From contig NC_088787.1 of the NCBI RefSeq assembly GCF_949628265.1, positions 2,408,501 to 2,472,500 on the forward strand: DNA of 64,000 bases, read 5' to 3'. Below the pieces are notes generated by a model. The model was not told where the DNA came from, did no database searches, and was given only the letters and a program-made list of their open reading frames with translations. The stretch comes from Cloeon dipterum (taxonomy: Eukaryota; Arthropoda; Insecta; Ephemeroptera; Baetidae). Below, in pieces: positions 1-9,461 of the stretch (position 1 is its first letter; every line of letters begins with the position of its first letter). The translations under genes were made by a program, and so were the position numbers.

Positions 1-360
1 CAAGCGCAGAGAAAATTGCATAGCGAGAGGAAATATAATCCGCCTTTCATTTCAGCTTCAACACGAAATTTGATTTTTAAACAAATTGAGAAAATGGCTT
101 TCTACCGCACAGCAATGTCAGGCTGGCTGTTTAATTTTTATTATCATACGTAATGCAAGCATGAAATTATTATATTAAATAAAAAGGGAAAAAAATTACC
201 GCTCTCTTTACAAAAATTTTAATTTGATAAAGCTCTATCTTTCCGAAAAAAATGGAAGCAAATTGTCATTTTTTTTAGAATGCGTGCGGCAGAAGGCAGA
301 ACGCTCTAGAAATTCTTGCAAGCTTTTATTAGAAAATTAATAATTGAAGAGGATTTTTAA
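1..360. other. Array spacer (promoter-distal segment)
   Basis: No gene is visible. The sequence resembles the spacer found upstream of exon 0 in other array units, for example 14280-14620. Both share the stretch around 'aaaattgcata', the 'gaaaatggct/gaaaatgact' stretch, the 'gtaatgcaagcatga' stretch and the closing 'aggatttttaa' before a 'gaccatc' motif. By position it should lie upstream of another yellow-like gene to the left of the window. Confidence 0.5.
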
Positions 361-544
361 GATGACCATCCCCCAGTGGCCATCCACGTTGCCACCACGA
401 AACCTCGTCCGTGGATTTTACGTGGATGAATTCCACGAACCTATTTTGCCATTTTTTGTAGTGCACTCGTTTGGAAATACTTTCCCTTTCGATATTTGAC
501 CATTTTTGAGCAGATTTAGTTTGAATTTTTGGGTTTTTAGGATA

Positions 545-1160
545 AAATTAACGTTCGTGGAACTCACGTGGATGATCCCCAATTTCCCAAATTGAGTTTT
601 TGAAGCTCTTTTTGTGCCTAAATTATCGGTAAATGAATTAATTGCTCCTCTAAAGCTATTTAATTTAATTTTATTTTAATTTTTTGTAAATTTTACTTCG
701 TGGAAGGGTCTCCGTGGATGCTCCGTGGATGTTCCACGGACGATCCACGGAACTCCGTGGATGCTCCGTGGAACTTACGTGGATGATCCCCAATTTCCAC
801 AAATCGTGTTTTTCATTACTCTTTTGTGTCTAAATTATCAGTAAATGAATTTGAAGTGCTCATCCAAAACTATTTTAGTTGATTTTTGTAAATTTTGTTA
901 AATTTCCCATCGTGGAAAATTTTTCGTGGATGCTCCGTGGAAATAACTCACGTGGATGATCCCCAATTTCCCAAAATCATGTGTTTATAACCAATATATG
1001 TGTCTGAATAATCGGTGAATGAATTAGGTGCTTCTCCAAAACTATTTTATTTGATTTTTCTTTAAAATTTTGTGTAATTTCACTTCGTGGAAAGGTCTAC
1101 GTGGATGCTCCGTGGATGATCCGCGAATGATCCACGGAACTCTCTTAACGCAAAAATGAA
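545..1160. repeat. Tandem repeat of about 170-225 bp units inside the TIR element
   Basis: Three successive units begin with 'gtggatgatccccaatttcc' (near 550, 780 and 950). Each continues through an AT-rich stretch containing 'tgtgtctaaattatc' or 'aaactatttta', then a 'cgtggaaaggtctccgtggatgctccgtgg' type block. The GTGGAT/CCACGGA words recur many times on both strands. A matching CCACGTGG-rich block lies near the other end of the element (3360-3600). Confidence 0.7.
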
Positions 1161-1648
1161 AAATAGCATGTATTTGAAGCAAATTGTTCAGTTCATGAGC
1201 TGCCCCTTTTCGCTTTTTTAAATTCATTAGTCATGTCATTCTTGTTTAAATTTCTAAATTTTGGAAATTGGTTAAAAGTGTCCGTGGAGTTTTCGTGGAT
1301 GAATCCCCGGACACTTGAAAAATTTTTGGTTCGTTGGTATTTCCTATAGGTACGTTAAATTGTTAGTATTATTTAATATACCATCATCAAAGTTAATTGC
1401 TAGCTCAGAAAACTCAATATTTCCAAATATATTCCGAAATCTACACTCGCCACCTCGCCAGAATAGGCGCAGCCGTGATTTAAACTTTTGAAAAGCGCGC
1501 GCTCTCTTACTGGCCGCAGCAAGCCAATGAGCGCTGCCGCTTGCCTGTTGCTGCTGTTTGTTGACAGACGACCGCGACTACTACCCTACCGCGAGCGCGC
1601 GAGCCGAGCGCAACGAAAAAGCCGTTGGACGACGCCGCCGCGTAATTA

Positions 1649-2391
1649 ATGTCAGTTTTCGGCCACAATTTCGCCACTAAGTCGGCCAGCAATGTTCTTA
1701 AGTCGATGATTGCTGTGAAATCCGAATCCTGTTCAACCCTTCCAGCAAAGATGCCGCAAATCAAAGGTATATAAGGACTTGGAATTATTTGTTTGTTACA
1801 TCAATGTTCTCGCCGCTGTTTAAAAGTTGAACTACATAAATATAGTTAGCTCAGTTGGTTTTAAGCCAATTTGTTCCGTTGTAATTAATTATCTGGCCGT
1901 GTTTTTTGCAGACCTGTGCCAGAGGCTGACTTTTTGTGTGACAACAATGCAACTCGAGCAAGCTGTGTCCTGAAACTTTGCGATCCCCACACACTATGTA
2001 TCTAATTATTGAAAGGATGTCTGGTTTGCAGCTGAAGTGCAAGATCAAAACAAGCTAACAGGTACACCGACATTAAAATTATCATTTTACATAATATATT
2101 TATAATCATCCTCTCTATGTCTGTGTCTGTAGGCTTGTATACTCTGGCTGTGGCAGATCCGGCCGAGGATGTCAAGACGTCAAGACACAGTCATGGATGG
2201 GAAAAGCTTCCAGCACGTTGGTTTCCAGCCTGCACTGAACTTATGCTGCATTTCTAGGTAAGCAGTTAATTTTTTTGCGCAATAATGAACATGAATACTA
2301 ACAATTTTAACTTATTTTTCAGTCTTAAGTCTGCTGGTGCTATTTATGACTCGGATGGAATCGACGCGACTCCGGAGCTCAATGATGAATA
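1649..2391 (+). other. Possible small spliced transcription unit carried by the TIR element
   Basis: A GC-rich stretch (about 1450-1640) is followed by an ATG at 1649 and an open frame of 39 codons to a donor after 1766 (AAAG|GTATATAAG). Downstream are acceptor-like sites near 1910 (TTTTTTGCAG), 2031 (TTTGCAG), 2132 and 2322 and donor-like sites near 2061 and 2258. Joining the first two blocks gives a stop after about 20 further codons, so if it is transcribed the product is very short or non-coding. I recognise no domain. It could be host sequence captured by the element. Confidence 0.25.
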
Positions 2392-2550
2392 GCTTACATA
2401 ATTATGTGACAGGACTTCTGATTGCTGGACCACAACTTTGACGAAGATTGAGTGGTTCATGTGTAATTTTGTTTTTAAGTGAGGCTATTTTTTAGCTAAA
2501 TTGTTATATGTTATGTATAGAGAATTCATTTTAAGGCTAATATCTATTGC

Positions 2551-2635
2551 ATACACATACCTGTGTTCACTGTAATGTTAGTATTAAAATTAAATTAAAT
2601 TCCAAACATTATTTTAGTGAATACAGGTATGTGTG
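2551..2635. repeat. Hairpin (inverted repeat)
   Basis: CACATACCTGTGTTCACT and, about 45 bases later, AGTGAATACAGGTATGTG form an 18-bp stem with one mismatch. The right arm is followed closely by AATAAA. It lies inside the TIR element. Confidence 0.6.
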
Positions 2636-2769
2636 CAATAAATTTATGTTTAAGCTGACATTCATTCATTGAATTTTCTTTGCCAGAAACGTTTAGGCAG
2701 CTGGAAATTTTAAATTAAATATTTTTGATAGCCATTATAGGATTTAAATTTGCCATTATTGTAAGCCTT

Positions 2770-3005
2770 TAGTGTTCGAAGTCGGCATAGCCGTACATAC
2801 TTCCAATTTAAATTCCCATCAACTGAGGTCAAGGATTTAATCATGCTAATGTATTTTATGGGTTTTAAATAATTTATTTTGATTCCGAGAACCAAAATCA
2901 GTTCAGCCAATCTCCGTAGAAACATGGAAATAATATTTTTTTCAAATCTGACGTTTCGAAGGTGATTGGCTAGACTGACTTTTGCTTTTAGTACATCAAA
3001 TCAAA
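2770..3005. repeat. Degenerate copy of foldback family F1
   Basis: It holds diverged versions of F1 core words: 'ctttagtgttcgaagtcgg', 'gagaaccaaaatcagttcagccaat' and 'ctccgtagaaacatgg', followed by the inverted 'cgaaggtgattggctagactga'. It matches the middle of the full copies at 12217 and 37018. Confidence 0.5.
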
Positions 3006-3811
3006 TCAATTAAAGGGTTTAAAGGGAGCGGTAAGATCGTGTGTCTTTATTTTCTCTGGAAGTGCATTAAAATCAAAAGTAACAACAGGCACCATTTTTC
3101 GGGAGCATTATTACACTAAGGGGTTTTCGAAGCTTGTGAATGTTAAAATTTTTAGCTTTTTTAATTAATTGTCTTCTCTTTTTTCTCATAACTTTATGGA
3201 CACTATACTGTAAATTGATAAAATTCTCTATACTGATCTATTGTTACTGTTCATGACTGTGTCATCTTTTGTAATCGAAATTGTATAAGTAATAAATAAA
3301 AATTTTAAAATTCAAATGAATGAATTTCATTTGCGATATTATTACCTAGTAAAATGAAACACGATCCACGAAAAATCCCCAGCGATTCCACGTAGCCGTT
3401 CCACGGGGAATCTCCATAGATCATCCCCGTGGAATCTTCATAGACTATCCCCGTGGAATCTTCATAGATCATCCACGTGGATACCACGTATTTCGGGCGG
3501 ACAATTTCTACGGGGAATCCACGTGGATGGTCCACGTGGTTTCCACGTGGGATCCGTGGATCATCCACGTAGGATCCCCGTGGAGTCCACGTGGAATGGC
3601 CACTGGGGTCATGTCTAGATTAAAAAAAAGATTATAGATAAGAAAAACCAACATGGTTTAATTAATAAATATCTAGGGAATAATGCAATATATTTTTTTA
3701 TTCATCTCGAAAAATTAATACAAAATAAGGATTTTTATGTTAAAAAACCATAAAGCGTTATAATCATCTCTATTTTCTTTTTTAATTAACCCACACTTAA
3801 AATAGAACAAA

Positions 3812-5719
3812 TTAGAAAAATGTTTGTTGTCCAGGAAAACTAAGCTGTCCATCGAAATGTGCCTGAAAGAGGTTTGCATTCTTCTCATCCTCAGGGTCAG
3901 CCACGCAATGCAATGAAAAGTGCTCCAGGGTTTTATCCACCTGTGGATGTGCTGAATAAATTCGATCTTGCGCCGACAGCAGCCTTGAGTAGTTTATGCC
4001 TAGTCTTATTCTCAGCCTCAATTTCAATTCTCTGCGTCACCCATAAAGTGTCATTCGTGTCCAAGGCAAAAGTAAATGGCCAATAAGCATCCAGTTCCCC
4101 AACCTAAAATAGAAACCAGAGATTTTTTTATATTGTTAGCCAGACACAGCATAAATTGTCGGCAATAAAAAAGGAGACTTTTACTTAATACTTTAAATAA
4201 ATTTTCCAATTTGTACGCCAGAGCTAAAATTTTAATTCTTAATGGAATTTTTACCTCGTGGAATCGCTGTTCCCGAAAGGGCTCCGAAATATTCCATTTG
4301 GAGGCGTAACTCTGTTCGGTAAAGGCGGCAAACAAGACGTTGGCACCGTCGATTACCATTCTGTAGGGGCTTCCAGTCCATTCGCCGACTAATTTCACAG
4401 AAATGCTTCCAACGCCTTCATTCTTCAGCACAGACACAGACACTGAATGCAGTTCTTTGGATTCGAATCCTCTAAGGTACAACTGCCTCGCTTCCCTGTT
4501 GGTAGAGAGGGCCAAGGATTCCCATTTTCTGCCTGGTGTTTTAACCGACCAGGATTTGTCCAATTTCCGGCTGTAAACGACGATGTGCTCAAAGGAAAGG
4601 TCCGTGATGTACGCAAGGGAATCTTCTGGCGTTTTGTCCAGCGCAATATCACGCAGGTACCTATTAGAAAATGAATGAGAGACGACTGCGTCCGGGAACT
4701 GGTGCACGCGCTCGATTGTATCGTTGTTGAGAAGGTCGAATATCCAAAGTTTTCCTGGACATTGGCTGCCACCATCATCAAGCACCCACAACCGACCATC
4801 AGAGTCCGTGTCAATACCGTAGGCCCTCTGAATAGTGTCGCATTTGTCTTTTTTCTGGCAAAAGAGAAATAAAAACAGTTACTATTTGTAAAAGCAGACT
4901 ATTACCCAGCAATAAATTGGATATCCTTCAGAATATCCAGATGATATACAGCCTGCTTTGATAGGGAAGATATCCAATTTCTTGCTGGGTTTTGATTTGT
5001 TTATTAATTAATCGAAATTTAGCAATACATTCTAAAAGCAAGGAAATTATTTAAATAATTTTTGGACTGAATGATCTCTGCCTTTTTTCAATTTTAGTGC
5101 GAGACTACAAAAGTTAAAAAAAGCTCATTTCCTAATTTTTCTACTGTTTATAATCTTTCACTGAAATAAAATAAGGAAAAATCGGGAAGAAATATGCTGT
5201 TATTATTGACTAAAATGATATTTTTACTAAAAAACTCAAGGGACTAAAGGTTCAAAGTCTCGAGTAGTAATTTAAGAATTCATCTAACATTTTTTAGACG
5301 TCAACTGTAAAAAAATTATTTGTATTAAAGGCGAGTTTGTTTCTTGTCAAATTTTCCCAATTTATTCTTTTATTAGAAGCTCAAAACAAGTTTTTGAATT
5401 AAGAGTCTTACATGTAATTCCCAGGTTGGGAAAGGAGCAAGTTTTGGAGGTGCAGTCGACGAGCCACTCGTTGGCAGCCACACCAAAGTGGCGGGAATTC
5501 CAGAAGCCAAAGGCTTAGAAACAGCCTTTCTCCATAAACAGCCATGAATGAAGGAACAACATTTTCCGGCCTGTATTCATTTTTAATCTGTCCATTTGAA
5601 GTATCCGCTTCTGATGGCCAGATGAAATCGAATTTGTCCCACTGGTAGACGGTTGTGAAGTTGATGGCGTTTGCCACGCACAGGCCAAACAAAAAGATGG
5701 CAGAAAATAACGGAGACAT
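3812..5719 (-). pseudogene. Yellow/MRJP-like gene 1, frameshifted and deleted
   Basis: Exon A (5412-5719) encodes a signal peptide (MSPLFSAIFLFGLCVANA) and the VYQWDKFDFIWPS motif. After GERLFLSL only 8 bases, instead of the usual 12, precede the GIPATLVW block, so the rest of the exon is read in the wrong frame and stops at the splice donor. Exon B (4255-4854, 200 codons) and exon C (3941-4103) are otherwise open and MRJP-like (WVLDDGG, CPGKLWIFDLL, KWNISEPFREQR). Intron 3 and most of exon D are missing: 5' intron sequence runs directly into the old transmembrane-exon sequence near 3920, and an in-frame stop falls at 3933-3935. Exon 0 at 8449-8504 still looks intact. It is probably a pseudogene unless the frameshift is a sequencing error. 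Confidence 0.8.
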
Positions 5720-6877
5720 TGTCTTCGAGCTGAAAGCAAAAGAAATAAAAAATTAAAACCTTTTACTATAACTATATTAGTACCAAAATCAGGCCCGGAC
5801 TGGTAATCGGGCGCACCGGGCGAAACCCCGGTGGGCCGCGGCCCAAGTGGGCCGCCCGGACCGCCCACGCCCAATAATGCCAAGTTTTGACTGTCAAGTG
5901 GCCCGCGTTTGTGGCTGTCGCGGCCCATATTTTTTAGTGGCTTTTCCGTGGTGGGACTGGGGCTGGAGGCAACACAAGTTCTAACAATTCAATTCTTTGG
6001 TTTTGCTAAAATAATTCCAAAAATAAAGGAAAAAATTAAAAAAAAATCGAAAAATAAAGTTAATACTTTCGTTACGCTTGTTGCATACCCAGCGGCCCAC
6101 CGCTTTGACCGTTCGCGGCCCGCTCCTCATTAAATTCAATTTATCATATTTCTGTTGAGAAATGAGTAAACGGGAAAACCAATGTCATCAAAGCCATCAT
6201 TTTTCCGTCTTTCCATATACTGGAAATGAAATTAAACTGAGAGCTTGATCAGACACTGGGAATCGGCGGCCCCCACTTCAAGAGTGTAAAATTCACTTTG
6301 CGTGTTTGAAACTAGCGGAAACTGTTGAATGCATTATTTGGACTTCATTTTTATTAAATTTTTATGAGAATAGGCCAACAAACGGCCAAATTAAGTATCT
6401 GAAGCTTCTTTTTGCATTTTCGAATTTTTAACCGGCGGCTGGCGTGCCTGGTGAGCTAAATCCAACGCGGCTGGCCGAGATTTTGGTAGTCCGGCTGATG
6501 TGAGTGCTCTAGTATACATTTCTATTTTTATTTGGAATTCGAATATTTAAAAAATTCAAGAAAAAATTGATGTCCTACTTATTTGAACAAAAGGTAAAGT
6601 AGAGGTTAGATTAATCTGGCATAAATTTGATGGAAAATATTTATTGCTCTGAATAAACGTCTGGCAAGAGTGAATCTTGAGCAACACACCTAGATTTTAG
6701 CAACGCAACCTTACTCAAATATAAGATTTTTCCAAATTAAGGCCAGAATAGGTCGATTATTGATGTATTTAACGTCACTTCATTCATTTCATCTATACAC
6801 TACGCACTAAAATACGTTTAATCTGTGTAATAAAAAATCGGTTGAAATTAAAGGCAACTTTCTCGGTGAATAGCTAG

Positions 6878-7022
6878 TAGCTGTTTAATTTTCCGAATTT
6901 CTACAGAAATATCCTGCTCAACTAATTTTGGCGACTAGTTTGTAGCCCTAATTCATGAGCTTCCTGTCACGTCCTGAGCAGGACAATATTTCTGTAGAAA
7001 TACGGAAAAATGAACAGCTCGC
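6878..7022. repeat. Small foldback within the hAT element
   Basis: 'agctgtttaattttccgaa', 'tttctacagaaatatcctgctca' is mirrored by 'tgagcaggacaatatttctgtagaaa', 'tacggaaaaatgaacagct'. The arms are about 45 bp around a loop of about 50 bp. Confidence 0.7.
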
Positions 7023-7045
7023 TATCCTCCGAAGAAGCTGCCTTT

Positions 7046-7486
7046 AATTGACCAGTTGTCTAAATCCTCAGTGTTCGAAGCCGCCAACAGATGGCGCCAC
7101 CGTATACTTTCGTAATTAATTTAATTTGTAGGCATTTCCGCTGCGATTTCAGACTAAATCCTGGCATTGTGCATTCTTCACTTAATATGCTTTCTTTTAA
7201 CGTGCTGAAAACCAAAATCGGTTTAGCTTTAGCCAATCGTCGGAGAAACGTGAAAAACTTTTTGTTTTAATTATAAAATATCAACGTTTCTACGGTGAAT
7301 GGCTCAACTGATTTTGGGTTTTCAGCAAGTCAAAAGAAAGCATATTAAGTGAGGAATGCACAGTGGCAGGATTGAGTCTGAAATCACAGCGGAAATGCTT
7401 TAAAATTAAATTTTTTTTACGAAAGTATACGGTGGCGCCATCTGTTGGTGGCTTCAAACACTTAGGATTTATGCAACTAGTGAATT
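7046..7486. repeat. Foldback element, family F1 (diverged copy)
   Basis: The left arm starts 'aattgaccagttgtctaaat' and contains 'ccgccaacagatggcgccacc'. The right arm mirrors it ('ggtggcgccatctgttggtgg', 'atgcaactagtgaatt'). It belongs to the same family as 12217-12650 and 37018-37450, but is more diverged and nested in the hAT element. Confidence 0.75.
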
Positions 7487-8448
7487 TAAAAAAATATAAA
7501 AATTCGGGGGGGGGGGGTAGTGGGCCGCGGTGGTTTGGTGGGCCGCGAAAATGAACAGTCCCCGGTAGAAAATCTGGCGCCAGTCCGGGCCTGACCAAAA
7601 TATATGCGTGATTTTCAATAGAATTTTTTTTACCATTATTTGCTTATACTCTGATAATTATTCTAGGATAGTCTCAGTGCCTTCAAGACCGTAAAAAGCA
7701 ACAACTATTATGTTTCCCTAATGCGCGTGCCGTGGCGACTTTATAGGTGCTTTCAATCTGTTCCAAAGTGCAATAAAAATCAAGGCTTTTGCTCGCATCC
7801 CAAAAGGGAAATTGTTCGTTGGTTAAAAGAGCAACCCTGAATAACGCACACACGGAATTGGACTTATTTTTTAAACAATTCAACGGACTTATGGATTTCA
7901 ACTCACAAGGTCTCATTTTAATTGTGTCGCCGAGCCATTTTCTTTATTGGGTTTGAACCGCAAAAAGTGTCAAATTTTGATTAAAGTAACTAAAAGGTTG
8001 CAAACGCTCTTTTTGGCGTCAGTGTTGATTTTCGCGTTATTTCTGCTGGCTTATGATTGTTTTTTCCAATTTTTGTTGTCACGATTGTTCAAGAGAACGA
8101 AAGCATAAAAATCCCCGCTTTTGGACGATAAAAGCCGCTCGATTTGCTCGTCCTCTTCGCGCGCGTTATCGCTTATCCAGTGAACTTTGACTCGTTTCTC
8201 AAGGTCGCTGAATTCAATGAAAATATATCACGAATAAATAAATTAATTCCAAATTGAATCAATTAATGTATCCATTTCTTTTCTATTATAACAATTCCTT
8301 TTAGTTAAGTCTCAGGGAATATATTTATGTACAAAATTATTCAGCGGTTGAAATAATTTGGCTTTGAACTGGGCTGGATTTTTAATTTTCAACACAAATC
8401 AAAAGCATATTCGAAGTTTCAATAAAACAAGCAAATATGAATCTTTAC

Positions 8449-8592
8449 CTTAAATGCAGAAAAAATCGCTCCCAATTTTTAGCTATGCCTAGACAGTAGA
8501 CACTGCCTTGTCGACGTTGAGACAGCATCTAAATAGCGCTTTTATGCTTTTGATAACTCGTCTGGTTGGGTTGGAGGCTGGAAATGACGTCA
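8449..8592 (-). promoter_or_regulatory. Promoter and untranslated exon 0 of gene 1
   Basis: Read on the minus strand: a perfect CRE palindrome TGACGTCA (8585-8592), a TATA-like TATTTAG (8529-8535), and an initiator-like CAGTG with its A at 8504, 31 bp after the first T of TATTTAG. A donor AAG|GTAAAGA follows exon 0, which ends at 8449. The same arrangement recurs in front of most array genes, which is why I read it as the start site. Confidence 0.6.
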
Positions 8593-9461
8593 TTTTGCGT
8601 GATAATTTTTTTAGGCGAGACTCGCAAGAGTGCTCAGACTGACGATCTCAATAAATATTTTAATTGGTTGGAGGTTTTAGTTCTGAGATAACTATTACTA
8701 ACCGAAAATTAGTTTTGGCATATTTCAGTGTGTTTTAGAGAGATAACTCTGTCGTCACGGCGTTGTCATTTTTGGTGTTTTTTCCTTCTTTGTAGCACCA
8801 GCCGCTAAAGCAATTCTCGGACGGATGCGAAAAAATTATTTATTCATCATCCAGGTATAATTTCATTAATGATTTGGATTCCGTGAATGGAAAAATTATT
8901 CTCTTTTCGCTATCCGAGTCAAAAAATTTTTAAAGATTCATTACTGCCGAGGGTTTTTTATCGGTGAATGGAGCGAACAGAGCATTTTGTGGTCGGGCAT
9001 TCGCTGGAGTAAAAATAAATTATTCGGGAAAGAAGGTCTAAGAAGAAGAATCATGAATAATATCTGAAAATTCAGATCTATTTAAAAAAAAAATTAATCT
9101 GTGTTCTTTGTCCTTAAAAAATTTAATATTTTTAAAAATGAAGCAGAGCGATATTCTCGAAAAATTAATTATTAAAAAGGATTTTTGAACATTACCATCA
9201 TATGTATAGGTTTAAAAAGGATTAGATAAGTAAAACCAACACAGTTTTATTGCATAGGGAATAATGCAACACATAATTTTTATTTACTTTGTTGAAAAAG
9301 GCGATAAAATATTATAAAGAAATCTATGTCTTTTTAATTAACCCAGAATAAAATTGCAACACACTTTATTTTATATTAGAAAACCATTGGCTGTCCAGGA
9401 AACGCGCAGTAGTCCATCGAAATGTGCCTGAAAGAGGTTTGCATTCTGCCCATCCTCAGGG
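8593..9461. other. Spacer between gene 2 3' end and gene 1 promoter
   Basis: No gene. It contains promoter-distal sequence shared with other units ('ctgagataactattactaaccgaaaattagtt'), the 'aaaggatttttgaacattaccatcat' junction segment, and the gene 2 3' flank with a minus-strand AATAAA at 9365-9370. The stretch 9400-9461 is out-of-frame leftover of the old transmembrane exon of gene 2. Confidence 0.5.

Larger units (their letters stand above)
361..3611. mobile_element. 3.25-kb terminal-inverted-repeat element
   Basis: The two ends are inverted copies of about 20 bp starting CCCCAGTGGCCAT and continuing into CCACGT. The left end is at about 369-390 and the right end at about 3590-3611. The flanks join into the same GACCATCATCTCTAG-like spacer seen uninterrupted near 9190, 14630, 27180, 35790, 43290 and 50510, so the paralogous empty sites support insertion. 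The only duplication I can see at the junction is TC, so the superfamily is unclear. The interior has CCACGTGG/CCGTGGATG-rich arrays at both ends and a middle part with possible splice signals. No transposase is recognisable. Confidence 0.65.
5790..7593. mobile_element. Non-autonomous hAT-type transposon
   Basis: The terminal inverted repeats read CAGGCCCGGACTGG at 5790-5803 and its complement at 7580-7593. The flanking 8-mers are identical: ACCAAAAT at 5782-5789 and at 7594-7601. An 8-bp target duplication with CAGGC... ends is typical of the hAT superfamily. GC-rich subterminal sequence (ggtgggccgcgg) occurs at both ends. No transposase frame is visible. It sits in the 5' intron of gene 1 and contains two foldback sequences of its own. 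Confidence 0.9.

Noticed and set aside
1507-1764. 85-codon minus-strand frame in the TIR element
   Set aside because: There are no family motifs, and the splice-like signals in this stretch are on the plus strand.
361-3611. CRISPR array reading of the regularly spaced GTGGATGATCC words
   Set aside because: Spacing is irregular, the units of about 200 bp are similar throughout rather than repeat plus unique spacer, and the context is eukaryotic.
3812-4027. 71-codon minus-strand frame as a distinct C-terminal exon of gene 1
   Set aside because: It reads exon C in a wrong frame. In the correct frame the sequence stops at 3933-3935.
4447-4872. Plus-strand open frames opposite exon B of gene 1, recurring opposite exon B of other copies (10477, 15511, 19966, 24630, 44373, 48105)
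   Set aside because: They are antisense shadows of a conserved exon. They recur only because exon B itself recurs, and have no start context, splice signals or domain.
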